DNA of 64,000 nt from Marinithermofilum abyssi (GCF_014641195.1 NZ_BMHQ01000012.1:1-64000), one strand, 5' to 3'. Numbered from the stretch's first letter, positions 16,555 through 25,737 are shown. Translations and numbers: made by a program. Notes: a model not told the origin generated them from the sequence alone.

Positions 16555-17202
16555 ATGGTGGACTTTCGCTTGTATGGGATTACCGGGGAGCGGTTTCATC
16601 CGGGGCGAGATCTGGTGGAAGTGATGGAAGAAGCTATTCAAGGAGGAGTCGATATCCTTCAGCTCCGGGACAAAACCGGAAGCAAACGGAAAGTGCTGGA
16701 GAAGGCCCGGCGTTTACGGGAGCTGACCCGTCGATACGGGATTCCTTTTATCGTAAACGACCATCTGGATATCGCCTTGGTGGTGGATGCAGATGGAGTT
16801 CATTTGGGACAGGACGATTTGCCGCTGCCGGAAGCGCGCAAGATTCTGGGCCCGGACAAGATTATCGGCATCTCCACGCATACCATCCAGGAAGCACGGC
16901 AAGCGGAACAGGAGGGTGCCGACTATATCGGCGTGGGACCGGTGTTTCCCACGGATACCAAATCCGATGTGGTGGATCCCGTGACGACAGCGTATGTTCG
17001 GGCAGTGGCGGAAGAGATCCGCATTCCGTTTGTAGCGATCGGCGGCATCAAGCTGCACAACGTGGATGAAGTCCTGCGGGCGGGTGCAACACGCATTTGC
17101 GCCGTGAGTGAGATTGTGGGCAGCTCCGATGTAAAGGGGACATGCCGGCAGTTTTTGCAGAAGATCGAACAGGCAAGGGAGACGTCAGCAAGATGCAACT
17201 GA
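16555..17202 (+). CDS. thiE: Thiamine-phosphate synthase
   Basis: ThiE joins the HMP-pyrophosphate and thiazole-phosphate halves into thiamine phosphate. The 215-residue TIM barrel has LQLRDKTGS, FIVNDHLDIAL, HLGQDDLPL, GISTHT and GVGPVFPTDTK, all typical of ThiE and not of the TenI paralogue that lacks key residues. GAGGAGGGG precedes ATG 16555. It is the first gene after the TPP riboswitch and overlaps thiS. Confidence 0.95.
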   Translation: MVDFRLYGITGERFHPGRDLVEVMEEAIQGGVDILQLRDKTGSKRKVLEKARRLRELTRRYGIPFIVNDHLDIALVVDADGVHLGQDDLPLPEARKILGPDKIIGISTHTIQEARQAEQEGADYIGVGPVFPTDTKSDVVDPVTTAYVRAVAEEIRIPFVAIGGIKLHNVDEVLRAGATRICAVSEIVGSSDVKGTCRQFLQKIEQARETSARCN

Positions 17203-17390
17203 AGATTAACGGGGAAACGCGGGAAGTTGCGGCTCGGACTTTGTCAGAGCTGATTCATCAATTTGGTTTGAATGAACGGTTGGTTGTAGCAGAAGTAGAC
17301 GGGGAGATCATCGATCGGAGCGAATGGGAAGAGGCCCGGTTGACAGAAGGCATGTGCATTGAACTGGTGCAATTTGTGGGGGGAGGTTGA
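17193..17390 (+). CDS. thiS: Thiazole-synthesis sulfur carrier protein
   Basis: ThiS is the ubiquitin-like carrier that brings sulfur as a C-terminal thiocarboxylate to ThiG. The 65-residue protein ends in VQFVGGG, carrying the required terminal Gly-Gly. AAGGGAG lies inside thiE upstream of ATG 17193, and the two genes overlap by 10 bases. Confidence 0.95.
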   Translation: MQLKINGETREVAARTLSELIHQFGLNERLVVAEVDGEIIDRSEWEEARLTEGMCIELVQFVGGG

Positions 17391-17395
17391 TACGT

Positions 17396-18160
17396 GTGAA
17401 ATGGAAAATTGGCGGCAAACCGTTAACTTCGCGCATTTTTTTGGGAACAGGACGCTTTCCCAGTCCGCTGGTGCAAAACCAGGCTATCGAGGCTTCCGGT
17501 GCGGAAGTGCTGACCTTCGCCATCCGCAGAGTGCATCTGGACGCTCCCCACGATGATGCGATTTTGCAGCATTTGGAGGGGGATCATTTCATCTACCTTC
17601 CCAATACCTCCGGGGCGAGCAACGCGGAGGAAGCGATCCGGATCGCCCGGCTGGCACGAGCGTCTGGACTGAGTGATTGGATCAAGGTAGAGATCCACGC
17701 AGATCAAAAAACCTTGCTTCCGGATCCGGTAGAAACTTTAAAAGCGACAGAAGCTTTGGTGAAGGAAGGATTTGTTGTGCTTCCTTATACATCGGATGAT
17801 CCGGCATTGGCGCGCAAGCTGGAAGAGGCGGGTGCCGCGGCCGTCATGCCAGGAGGATCGCCGATCGGAACGGGGCTGGGGTTGTTAAATCCGTACAACC
17901 TCGGCTTAATCGCCGAAGAATTGCGTGTGCCGGTGGTGGTGGATGCCGGGATCGGCAGTGCAGCCGACGCCGTTCAGGCGATGGAGCTGGGAGCCGATGG
18001 CGTCCTGATCAATACCGCGATTGCCCGGGCAAAAGATCCCGCTGCTATGGCTCAAGCGATGAAGTTGGCAGTGGAGGCTGGACGCCTGTCCCGGATGGCG
18101 GGCCGGATTCCCAAGAAAAAGTATGCGACTGCCAGCAGTCCGCTGGGATTAGGAGTATAA
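17396..18160 (+). CDS. thiG: Thiazole synthase
   Basis: ThiG makes the thiazole ring from deoxyxylulose phosphate, ThiS thiocarboxylate and dehydroglycine. The 254-residue barrel shows [27 protein letters not shown] (Schiff-base Lys region), [24 protein letters not shown] and [31 protein letters not shown] 17396 is chosen because GGGGGAGG ends 9 bases upstream; TTG 17387 would abut the SD. It lies five bases after thiS. Confidence 0.96.
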   Translation: MKWKIGGKPLTSRIFLGTGRFPSPLVQNQAIEASGAEVLTFAIRRVHLDAPHDDAILQHLEGDHFIYLPNTSGASNAEEAIRIARLARASGLSDWIKVEIHADQKTLLPDPVETLKATEALVKEGFVVLPYTSDDPALARKLEEAGAAAVMPGGSPIGTGLGLLNPYNLGLIAEELRVPVVVDAGIGSAADAVQAMELGADGVLINTAIARAKDPAAMAQAMKLAVEAGRLSRMAGRIPKKKYATASSPLGLGV

Positions 18161-18193
18161 AGGCGGCCAGGTTTTTCGGAAAAGAGGGGTTTC

Positions 18194-19312
18194 ATGAGCA
18201 AACATATCCTTGTTATCGGAGGAGGCGTGATTGGCCTTTCCGCAGCCTTGGAATGCCGTCATCGCGGACATGAGGTCACCGTATTGGAAGCTGGCACCTG
18301 CGGCGGGCAGGCTTCCGGAGCAGCAGCCGGAATGTTGGCGCCTTATGCGGAAGCGGGAGAAGAGCCGGATGCATTGTTCCGATTGTGCCAGTTGTCTCTC
18401 CGGCGGACCGCGGACTGGGTGCAGAAGGTGGAAGAGGAGTCGGGAATCTCTGTGGGCTATCGGAAAAACGGCAGCCTGCAGGTGGTTTTTCATGAGGCAG
18501 ATGCGTTTCTGTTGGAATCCAAACGCCGTTGGTTGCGAGAAGCAGGTGCAGAAGCGGAGGTCGTGTCTGGAAACCGGCTCGGACAGATGGAACCGGGACT
18601 GGGGCAAGGGGCTGTCGCGGCACTTTGGTGTCCGGAGGAGGCGCATGTCTACTCGCCGGATTATGTCCAGGCTCTACAGTCCGCATGCCGTAAAGCCGGT
18701 GTGCGGATTCGGGAACAGTTGGGCCGCTTAATTTGGCAGGGACATCAGGGGGACAAAAGAGTGAAGTCGCCGGCAGGTGAAGCGTTTGAGGGAGACGAGG
18801 TGGTGCTTGCGGCCGGGGCTTGGTCCTGTGAGTGGGAACAAAGCCTGGGGATGGCGGTTCCGGTACATCCGATCCGGGGACAGATTTGTGCATATACGGG
18901 TGTAGATGCTCCCCGTCACCTCGTGTTTACCAGTCAGGGATACCTGGTGGCCAAGCCGAATGGCACGCTGGTGTGCGGAGCGTCGGAGGATGTGGCCGGC
19001 TTTGACACCCGGGTCACGGAACGGGGCATTCGTCGGTTGGAGAGTTGGAACAAAGACGTATGGCCTGCCTTGCAAGGAGAACAACCCTTTCACCACTGGG
19101 CGGGTTTGCGTCCGGCTACGCAAGACGGCTTTCCTTTAATCGGAAGGCTGACGCGTCATCCCGAGGTGATCCTGGCGACGGGCCATTATCGAAACGGGAT
19201 CTTGATGAGCCCGATCACAGCAGAAATCATAGCCGATCTCGTCGATGAAAAAAGCCCGGCTTTACCATTGGATTCCTATCATCCTGAACGATTTGCAGTT
19301 ACATCCTATTAA
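18194..19312 (+). CDS. thiO: Glycine oxidase
   Basis: ThiO is an FAD enzyme of the D-amino-acid-oxidase family that oxidises glycine to the imine needed by ThiG. The 372-residue protein begins with the dinucleotide fold VIGGGVIGLSAALE, has ASGAAAGMLAPYAE typical of ThiO, and ends with the FAD/substrate segment ATGHYRNGILMSPITAEII. It replaces ThiH, as is usual in aerobic Bacilli. Confidence 0.94.
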   Translation: MSKHILVIGGGVIGLSAALECRHRGHEVTVLEAGTCGGQASGAAAGMLAPYAEAGEEPDALFRLCQLSLRRTADWVQKVEEESGISVGYRKNGSLQVVFHEADAFLLESKRRWLREAGAEAEVVSGNRLGQMEPGLGQGAVAALWCPEEAHVYSPDYVQALQSACRKAGVRIREQLGRLIWQGHQGDKRVKSPAGEAFEGDEVVLAAGAWSCEWEQSLGMAVPVHPIRGQICAYTGVDAPRHLVFTSQGYLVAKPNGTLVCGASEDVAGFDTRVTERGIRRLESWNKDVWPALQGEQPFHHWAGLRPATQDGFPLIGRLTRHPEVILATGHYRNGILMSPITAEIIADLVDEKSPALPLDSYHPERFAVTSY

Positions 19313-19336
19313 TTCACTGTGAGAGGAGGAGAGCGG

Positions 19337-20158
19337 ATGAAGAAAGTATTGACCATTGCCGGTTCGGACAGCGGCGGCGGAGCCGGTATCCAGGCGGATC
19401 TGAAGACGTTTCAAGAGCGAGGGGTTTTTGGCACCAGTGTGATCACTGCCATCACCGCACAAAATACATTGGGCGTACACGGTGTATATCCACAGGAGTT
19501 GTCCGCTGTGGAAGCCCAACTGGATGCGGTTTTATCCGATATCGGCACCGATGCCGCCAAAACGGGCATGTTGTTTTCTGCGGAGCTGATCCAGTTGGTA
19601 GCACGCAAAATCCAAGAATACAGTGTCCCATCCCTGGTGATCGATCCGGTGATGATTGCCAAGGGAGGTGCCCCTCTCCTGAAAAAGGAGGCGGTGGAAG
19701 CGCTGCGGAAAGTACTGCTGCCACTAGGAGCGGTGATTACCCCCAATGTGCCGGAAGCGAGCGAGCTGCTTGGGGGCAGGAGGATTGAAGGTGTGAAGGA
19801 GATGGAAGAAGCGGCCAAGGAACTCTATCAACTGGGTCCGAAAGCCGTTGTGGTTAAAGGCGGGCATTTGGACGGGGAACAATCCGTTGATGTGCTTTTT
19901 GACGGAGAGAAGTGGTACCACTTTGCCAGCGACCGGATCGAGACGCGGCATACCCACGGTACAGGGTGTACCTTCTCCGCCTGTATCGCAGCAGAAATGG
20001 CGAAGGGACGGACGATCCCGGAAGCGGTACGAACCGCCAAAGATTTTATCACCCATGCCATCCAGCATTCCTTGGAGATCGGAAAAGGGGTCGGCCCCAC
20101 TCACCATGCCGCCTATCGGTTGGTTGGGGAAAAATCTCCAAGCAGTCCAACTGTTTAA
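19337..20158 (+). CDS. thiD: Hydroxymethylpyrimidine (phosphate) kinase
   Basis: ThiD phosphorylates HMP and HMP-phosphate, giving the pyrimidine partner for ThiE. The 273-residue ribokinase-fold protein has LTIAGSDSGGGAGIQADLKTF at the N-terminus, VIDPVMIAKGG, TPNVPEASELL and the anion hole THGTGCTFSACIAAE. GGAGGAGAG precedes ATG 19337. It is the last gene of the thi operon; thiC, thiF and thiM are not in this window. Confidence 0.94.
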   Translation: MKKVLTIAGSDSGGGAGIQADLKTFQERGVFGTSVITAITAQNTLGVHGVYPQELSAVEAQLDAVLSDIGTDAAKTGMLFSAELIQLVARKIQEYSVPSLVIDPVMIAKGGAPLLKKEAVEALRKVLLPLGAVITPNVPEASELLGGRRIEGVKEMEEAAKELYQLGPKAVVVKGGHLDGEQSVDVLFDGEKWYHFASDRIETRHTHGTGCTFSACIAAEMAKGRTIPEAVRTAKDFITHAIQHSLEIGKGVGPTHHAAYRLVGEKSPSSPTV

Positions 20159-20626
20159 AAAAGCTCAAAGCCGCTGTATCCCTTCAACAAAGCTCCTTCT
20201 GCTGGTGGGATCGATTCCGTTCGCTTTAAAACAAACATTCTCCCCTTTCAGGTATAATGTAACGGAAGGGAGGTGCGTCTTGTAATTCGGCCGCAAGATG
20301 CACCGCCAAATGGAGCTCCAACTGCTCGGACGGAGCCTTCGAGGAGAGGGGGAGGTGGCTACCCTCGATGATCCGAGAAGCCCACGGTTTGAAGGCGTGT
20401 CTGGTCATTTAAGCTGCTTCGAAAGATGGGGAGTCGGTGTGATCGGGAAGATCCTGTGCGCTTTTTTCAGGAGATCGGAGACGGCCATACCGAACCGGCC
20501 CCCTATAACAAATGATCAGACAAACCCTAGCCGTGTGGAGCAAGTCACGATATTCTGAGACGAAAAAAAGGATCTCCATCTTTATTTGATACCCACTATC
20601 ATCGCTGCAGAAGGAGAGAAAAGGAT
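20159..20626 (+). other. 468-base gap with a -10 box and a strong 5' hairpin
   Basis: No gene is recognised. TATAAT at 20253-20258 is followed within 15 bases by a 10-bp stem, GTGCGTCTTG (20272-20281) with CAAGATGCAC (20293-20302, one G-U pair). Several shorter GC-rich pairings follow. The first sensible start codon near the AAGGGAGG at 20264 is a TTG directly followed by TAA, so this does not look like a normal coding start. It may be the structured leader of the dehydrogenase gene at 20627. Confidence 0.35.
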
Positions 20627-21670
20627 ATGAGTATCCGAGTTGGATTGGTTGGCTATGGGTTGTCGGGTGCTGTGTTTCACGCCCCCCTCATTGAAAGTGT
20701 CGAAGGATTGAAGCTTGTATCTGTCGTATCTTCCCGTCCCGAAGCCGTGCACCGGGATTATCCGGGAGTTTCCGTTTTCCCTGCGCTGGATCAGATGTTG
20801 GAGAACGGGGAAGAGATCGATCTCGTCGTGATTGCCACCCCCAATACCTCTCATTATGAATATGCCAAACAAGCCCTTACGAAGGGCAAGCACGTCGTAG
20901 TCGAAAAACCATTCACGATCACTACCCGGGAAGCCGAGGAATTGATCGAGCTGGCTAGGGAGAATGACGTGTTGCTCAGCGTTTACCAGAACCGCCGCTG
21001 GGACAATGATTTCCTTACGGTTCGCAGCCTGTTGGAGGAGGGATTACTTGGGGAGCTGGCGGTTTATGAAGCCCACTATGACCGGTATCGCCCCCAGGTT
21101 CGGGATCGTTGGCGGGAGCGTGAGGGAGAGGGAAGCGGGATGCTCTACGATTTGGGATCCCACCTGATTGATCAGGCGCTGTTTCTATTTGGCCGCCCGC
21201 AAGCGGTTACCGCCGATTTGGGAGCCCAACGAAAAAAGGGAACAGTCGTGGATTATTTTCATTTAAATCTGGATTACGGGACGTTAAAAGTGATTCTCCA
21301 TTCCGGATCCCTTGTCAAGAAGCAGGGACCCCGATTTCAGCTTCATGGCGAAAAGGGAAGTTTCATCAAATACGGACTCGATCCGCAAGAGAATCAGTTG
21401 AAGCAAGGAAAACGGCCCGGAGATGAAGGGTATGGGGAAGATACGGAAGATCAATACGGACAGCTGGCCTTGGAACTGAACGGTTTATGCGTGGACGGGA
21501 AAGTCCCGACGCTTCCAGGTCGCTACCAGTCCTTTTATGAGGGGATCTATCAATCCATCGTATCGGGGCAAGTACCGCCGGTCACCGCGGAAGAGGCACG
21601 CGATACCATCCGCGTGATTGAATTGGCGATGCAGAGTCATGAGGAAAAGAGAACGATCCCTTGGGAGTAA
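20627..21670 (+). CDS. Gfo/Idh/MocA oxidoreductase, likely scyllo-inositol dehydrogenase type
   Basis: This 347-residue NAD(P)-dependent dehydrogenase has an N-terminal Rossmann fold (GLVGYGLSGAVFHAPLIE), the family's EKPFTIT motif near residue 95, and NRRWDNDF followed by DLGSHLIDQALFLFGRP. Similarity in order and length is closest to the YvaA/IolW group, which reduces scyllo-inosose with NADPH, but substrate range in the family is wide. It is monocistronic, with its own terminator; no inositol genes are nearby. Confidence 0.85.
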   Translation: MSIRVGLVGYGLSGAVFHAPLIESVEGLKLVSVVSSRPEAVHRDYPGVSVFPALDQMLENGEEIDLVVIATPNTSHYEYAKQALTKGKHVVVEKPFTITTREAEELIELARENDVLLSVYQNRRWDNDFLTVRSLLEEGLLGELAVYEAHYDRYRPQVRDRWREREGEGSGMLYDLGSHLIDQALFLFGRPQAVTADLGAQRKKGTVVDYFHLNLDYGTLKVILHSGSLVKKQGPRFQLHGEKGSFIKYGLDPQENQLKQGKRPGDEGYGEDTEDQYGQLALELNGLCVDGKVPTLPGRYQSFYEGIYQSIVSGQVPPVTAEEARDTIRVIELAMQSHEEKRTIPWE

Positions 21671-21684
21671 GTGGTATCAAGAGG

Positions 21685-21710
21685 AAAGGCCATCGGTTTC
21701 GATGGCCTTT
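21685..21710. terminator. Bidirectional terminator
   Basis: AAAGGCCATCG (21685-21695) pairs perfectly with CGATGGCCTTT (21700-21710) across a 4-base loop. It lies between the convergent dehydrogenase gene and the small gene at 21712. Confidence 0.85.
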
Positions 21711-21711
21711 A

Positions 21712-21903
21712 TTACTTGTGGAAGAGGCGGGCGTATTTTTTTCGCAATGCTTTCCGTTCACTGTCAAAAAAGCCGTTTTGAATCACTTCCTGAACCAACT
21801 GATTCCGGGTAATTTCGCCGTTCACATATTTCTCGTTCAACTCACGGCTGCGCTCAAGGGAAAGATGAGGACCATCCATTGGATGTTTCTCGGCCACAGA
21901 CAT
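21712..21903 (-). CDS. 63-residue hypothetical protein
   Basis: This short, charged, helical protein (SLERSRELNEKYVNGEITRNQLVQEVI) resembles small antitoxin-like or regulatory two-helix proteins; the YVNGEIT turn is reminiscent of VbhA-type antitoxins, but no Fic partner is present. ATG 21903 lies 5 bases beyond the stop of the upstream GAF gene, so the two form an operon. Function unknown. Confidence 0.6.
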   Translation of the reverse strand: MSVAEKHPMDGPHLSLERSRELNEKYVNGEITRNQLVQEVIQNGFFDSERKALRKKYARLFHK

Positions 21904-21907
21904 GCAT

Positions 21908-22798
21908 TCATCCCCTTATATTAGTGGTTTTACAGGCTCGGCGCTCGATTTCTTCCAGATGACGATAGATTAATGGAAACAAGATTCCGGCCCAGAGGGT
22001 GACACGGTCACGAACTGCTTTGCTCTCCGGATTCGCTTCATTATATGCATCTTTTGGAATCCCAGTGATCGATAGAACCCCGATCCTTACGGTTTCTTTA
22101 CCCTTCTCACAGAGGATTGGAACACAAAGTAGGGATCGGAATTCCGGATCCTCGCGGTATTCATATCGCTCAAACACATACTGGGGATCGTACGTATCAG
22201 GTACATAATATTCCTTTTTCGTTAACCAGGCAAGTCCCGCTGAGCTTTCATGGATTCGGGGTCGCCGCTGTTTCACCTGGGGGGAATGGCGGTAGGCTGC
22301 CAAGCATTTTAACATGCCCGGTTCCTCTTCATTTTCCACCCAGATGGCCATACGCGGATTGAGATCCCGATGATGTTTGATCGTGCTGATCAAGCAATCC
22401 ATGATCGTTTGATATATCCCTTCCGGTTCCTCCAAAAACCCTTCGAAATGACAAAAACACCAGGATACCCATTTGTATGCATTCATCGCTTGGTTGATGG
22501 TATGAGTATTTTCTTTTAATATTCCATCTTGTTCTTCAATCAACAGCAAAGCTTCTTTCAGTGTTTCATCGGTATCTTCCGCTGCAGAAACCGGATCGTC
22601 GGATGCTGCTGAGTGGGAAAAAACGTTTAATGCCACCGCCAATAGAAAGCCAACGAACAGAGAGACCCACAGGGGGATTTGATAAGAGAAAAAGTCCCAG
22701 TTGGAATAAAGCATGCCCACGAAAGTCAAGATGCTGGATAATCCCAGGAGGATCGTCATGAACTTATGTTGATTCCACCACGTTCGAATACGCTTCAA
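21908..22798 (-). CDS. Membrane-anchored GAF-domain-like sensor
   Basis: This roughly 296-residue protein starts with a basic segment, then two transmembrane helices (about residues 13-32 and 39-60), an acidic linker with a coiled-coil-like stretch, and a C-terminal domain that reads like a GAF fold (PRIHESSAGLAWLTKKEYYVPD, then EFRSLLCVPILCEKG...RIGVLSITG). No kinase, cyclase or effector domain follows. I prefer TTG 22798 (after GGGAGGGAGG) to ATG 22822, which has a poor SD. The 63-residue partner is directly downstream. Ligand and output are unknown. Confidence 0.65.
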   Translation of the reverse strand: MKRIRTWWNQHKFMTILLGLSSILTFVGMLYSNWDFFSYQIPLWVSLFVGFLLAVALNVFSHSAASDDPVSAAEDTDETLKEALLLIEEQDGILKENTHTINQAMNAYKWVSWCFCHFEGFLEEPEGIYQTIMDCLISTIKHHRDLNPRMAIWVENEEEPGMLKCLAAYRHSPQVKQRRPRIHESSAGLAWLTKKEYYVPDTYDPQYVFERYEYREDPEFRSLLCVPILCEKGKETVRIGVLSITGIPKDAYNEANPESKAVRDRVTLWAGILFPLIYRHLEEIERRACKTTNIRG

Positions 22799-22964
22799 TG
22801 ACCTCCCTCCCGTATTTTTCATACAGTGTATTCGCTTTTCGCTCTTCTTTTCCTCTGAAAATGTCAGAGTTTATTTAAAATATGTTAAGCTAGAGTTGGT
22901 TAGTCTTGTGTGATGATGGGCAGGGAACCCGGTGAAAGAATCGATAACTTTTGGGGGGAACAAC

Positions 22965-23978
22965 ATGGCTCAGACCAATCGCCAAATCTTGTTTATGCAA
23001 CGGCCAAAGGGCATGCCGAATGATGCTGTTTTTCAAATGACCGAGACGGCCATTCCCGAGTTGCAAGAGGGAGAAGTGCTGGTTCGGACGGTCTATCTCT
23101 CTGTAGATCCCTACATGCGCGGGCGGATGAATGATCGGAAATCCTACATCCCCCCTTTTGAATTGAATCAACCGTTGACCGGCGGGGTGGTCGGACAAGT
23201 GGAAAAGTCCCGCCATCCCGAATTTGTTGAAGGGGATATTGTGGCCGGTATGATGGATTGGGCGGATTACTCCGTCGTCAAAGGGGATAAGCTGAACAAG
23301 GTGAATACCGGCCTCGCCCCGATTTCTACGGCGTTGGGCGTGTTGGGCATGCCGGGATTGACGGCCTACTTCGGCTTGCTGGACATTGGGCAGCCCAAGG
23401 AAGGGGAAACAGTGGTGGTCTCCGGTGCGGCTGGAGCTGTCGGCAGTATCGTGGGTCAAATCGCCAAACTAAAAGGCTGTCGCGTGGTAGGGATCGCCGG
23501 TTCCCAGGAAAAAGTGAATTACCTGATTGATGAGCTGGGCTTCGATGGGGTTATCAACTACAAAACGGATGATGTGAAACAAGCGTTGAAAGAAGCCTGC
23601 TCCGACGGAGTGGACGTTTACTTTGACAATGTCGGCGGTGATATCTCCGATGCGGTGATGTCCCTCATCAATTATCAGGCACGCATCGTCCTCTGCGGTC
23701 AGATCTCCCTGTACAATCTGGAAAAACCGGATGTGGGTCCGCGGATGCAGGGGCAGCTTCTCATCAACAGTGCCCTAATGAAAGGCTTTATCGTCCGGGA
23801 TTATCAAGATCGCTTCAAAGAAGGGATTTCCCAGTTGGCCGAGTGGGTGGCCCAAGGGAAAATCGGCTACCGTGAGAATATCGTAGAAGGTTTGGAGAAC
23901 GCGCCGGATGCCTTTTTGGGCCTGTTCAAAGGCGAAAACATCGGCAAGCAATTGGTCAAAGTTTCGGAAGTGAAGTAA
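22965..23978 (+). CDS. NADP-dependent MDR oxidoreductase
   Basis: This 337-residue member of the zinc-independent medium-chain reductases belongs to the leukotriene B4 12-hydroxydehydrogenase/YfmJ/CurA type. It has SVDPYMRGRMNDRKSY, then the nucleotide fold VVVSGAAGAVGSIVGQIAK and GSQEKVNYL, and lacks the zinc-ligand Cys/His set of alcohol dehydrogenases. Relatives reduce alkenals or enones. GGGGGG precedes ATG 22965. It stands alone. Confidence 0.9.
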   Translation: MAQTNRQILFMQRPKGMPNDAVFQMTETAIPELQEGEVLVRTVYLSVDPYMRGRMNDRKSYIPPFELNQPLTGGVVGQVEKSRHPEFVEGDIVAGMMDWADYSVVKGDKLNKVNTGLAPISTALGVLGMPGLTAYFGLLDIGQPKEGETVVVSGAAGAVGSIVGQIAKLKGCRVVGIAGSQEKVNYLIDELGFDGVINYKTDDVKQALKEACSDGVDVYFDNVGGDISDAVMSLINYQARIVLCGQISLYNLEKPDVGPRMQGQLLINSALMKGFIVRDYQDRFKEGISQLAEWVAQGKIGYRENIVEGLENAPDAFLGLFKGENIGKQLVKVSEVK

Positions 23979-24253
23979 GCAGTATTTCTGCGAGGTTGGC
24001 CCCCTTACGTGATGAAAGGGGAGACATCTGACAAGCCCCTCTTCGGGAAAGAAGAGCACATCTCACAAGAAGCGACCTTTGAACGCCGGGTAGAAGGGCA
24101 TCGTCTGTTAACTAGACAGGTTTTTATCAAGCTGAGCCCCTTTTCGTCGAGGAAAAGGGACTTTTTCCCTGAACGATTAAAAAATAGTTGTGGGGTGAGG
24201 GGATTCTGGTTCCAATGGATGGAAACGTACTTGACCTAAGGGAGGAATTACCC
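23979..24253 (+). other. Non-coding stretch with terminator
   Basis: A 275-base stretch after the MDR gene. Apart from the terminator at 24138-24166 I recognise no gene, riboswitch or repeat. Several short GC pairings are visible but without a known consensus. Confidence 0.5.
24138..24166 (+). terminator. Rho-independent terminator
   Basis: CCCTTTTC (24138-24145) pairs with GAAAAGGG (24152-24159) and is followed by ACTTTTT. It lies about 160 bases after the MDR gene. Confidence 0.75.
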
Positions 24254-24346
24254 TTGATCAATCGGTTGTGGTGCAGTCGATGGAATCGATGGAAGGATAA
24301 GACTGGACTGCGCGATTACGAGTATCGAATCTTTGCATGGATTTAA
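24254..24346 (+). CDS. Candidate 30-residue Trp-rich peptide upstream of chrA
   Basis: AAGGGAGG at 24237-24244 is followed nine bases later by TTG 24254, which opens a 30-residue frame ending at TAA 24346. The product is basic and carries five Trp residues (RLWCSRWNRWK near the N-terminus). It ends 58 bases before chrA. It could be a leader peptide or chance; only the SD and open frame support it. Confidence 0.3.
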   Translation: MINRLWCSRWNRWKDKTGLRDYEYRIFAWI

Positions 24347-24404
24347 CATGGATCAGGTAGAATGGGCAGGTATCCATCGGTATGGAGAGTCGAGGTGATC
24401 CATT

Positions 24405-25616
24405 TTGTCCGCGAGTCATGGAGAGAATGCTCATAGAAGAGAAACCGCAACCAAAGGGTCCCTATGGGAAGTGTGGGCCGTATCCACCCGTTTGGGACTC
24501 ACTTCCTTTGGCGGCCCGGCGGCTCACTTGGGCTATTTCCGAGAGGAGTACGTAGAGCGTCGAAAGTGGCTGCATGAGAAAACCTATGCCCAGTTGGTTG
24601 CATTGTGTCAATTTTTGCCCGGACCGGCCAGCAGTCAGGTAGGGATCGCCATCGGCCTCTTACGTGCAGGCGTATGGGGTGGAGTGGTGTCTTGGCTGGG
24701 CTTTACCCTGCCTTCGGTCATCCTTCTGACGGGGTTTGCCCTTGCCTTGCAGGGAGCGAATCCGGAGAGTGCGGGGTGGTTACGCGGTTTGTTGATTGCA
24801 GCCGTCGCTGTGGTAGCTCATGCGGTATGGGGGATGGGAAAGAATCTGGCCCCGGACCGCTCCCGAGCTACTTTGGCGTTGTTCTCTGCAGTGGCTGTAC
24901 TCCTTTGGCCCCATGGGTGGATGCAGGTGTTGGTAATCCTTGTTGCGGGCATGTGGGGATGGAAGTTTTTCAAGCCATCCAACACGGAACATCCTGTTGC
25001 CGTACACATCCCCATCAGCAGAAAAGGGGCCTTGATCGCCTGGATCCTGTTTGCGGGTTTGCTCTTGTTTCTTCCCCTTCTGCGCCAGATGAACGACAAT
25101 GTCTGGCTGGCGATGTTGGACAGTTTTTACCGCACCGGTTCGCTGGTGTTTGGTGGGGGCCACGTCGTGCTGCCCTTGCTGCAATCGGAAGTGGTCCCCA
25201 ATGGCTGGATGTCAACCGGTGAGTTTTTGGCAGGCTATGCGGCAGCTCAGGCAGTGCCGGGGCCGATGTTTACCTTCGCTGCCTATCTGGGAGCCGTGAT
25301 AAAGGGATGGACTGGGGCGTTATGGGCTACAGCAGCTATTTTTCTGCCCTCTTTTTTGCTCCTGTTTGGCATGTTGCCTTTTTGGGAGTCGATCCGTCGC
25401 CGTCCCGGCATTCAAGCGGCATTGGCCGGCATCAATGCAGCCGTGGTGGGCATCTTGTTGGCTGCCTTGTACGACCCGATTTGGACCAAAGCGATTCATA
25501 GTCCGCTTGATGTTGGTTTTGCGTTGGTCACCTTTGCCCTGATCACCTTTTGGCGATGGCCCGCCTGGCTGATTGTAGGGCTTGCTGCTGTTGGGGGAAT
25601 GGTGTTGTATGAGTAA
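24405..25616 (+). CDS. chrA: Chromate transporter, two-domain form
   Basis: This 403-residue CHR-family membrane protein is predicted to export chromate. Both halves carry the family signature: FGGPAAHLGYF and QFLPGPASSQVGIAIG in the first, FGGGHVVLPLL and AVPGPMFTFAAYLG in the second. About ten to twelve membrane segments are visible. TTG 24405 follows GAGGTGATCC. There is no chrB-type regulator nearby. Some family members move other oxyanions, so the substrate is inferred. Confidence 0.92.
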   Translation: MSASHGENAHRRETATKGSLWEVWAVSTRLGLTSFGGPAAHLGYFREEYVERRKWLHEKTYAQLVALCQFLPGPASSQVGIAIGLLRAGVWGGVVSWLGFTLPSVILLTGFALALQGANPESAGWLRGLLIAAVAVVAHAVWGMGKNLAPDRSRATLALFSAVAVLLWPHGWMQVLVILVAGMWGWKFFKPSNTEHPVAVHIPISRKGALIAWILFAGLLLFLPLLRQMNDNVWLAMLDSFYRTGSLVFGGGHVVLPLLQSEVVPNGWMSTGEFLAGYAAAQAVPGPMFTFAAYLGAVIKGWTGALWATAAIFLPSFLLLFGMLPFWESIRRRPGIQAALAGINAAVVGILLAALYDPIWTKAIHSPLDVGFALVTFALITFWRWPAWLIVGLAAVGGMVLYE

Positions 25617-25661
25617 TCCATTCCCCCGCATCGGGTGTTTTGTCGGTAATCAGAATCAGGG

Positions 25662-25690
25662 TTGGAAAACGGGTCAGACCTCGTTATAAT
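25662..25690 (+). promoter_or_regulatory. Promoter of the TRIC-family gene
   Basis: TTGGAA (25662-25667) and TATAAT (25685-25690) are separated by 17 bases. Confidence 0.75.
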
Positions 25691-25737
25691 GTTCATTTGT
25701 GAAAGGATTATCGGTTCGGTAAGGCGAGGTGTCAGCC

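Noticed and set aside
20298-20558. 86-codon frame (MHRQMELQLLGRS...) before the dehydrogenase gene
   Set aside because: Its ATG lies inside the right arm of the 10-bp hairpin with no SD in front, and no family is recognisable.
24009-24239. 76-codon frame between the MDR reductase and chrA
   Set aside because: It spans the terminator hairpin at 24138-24166, has no SD, and its composition is not protein-like.
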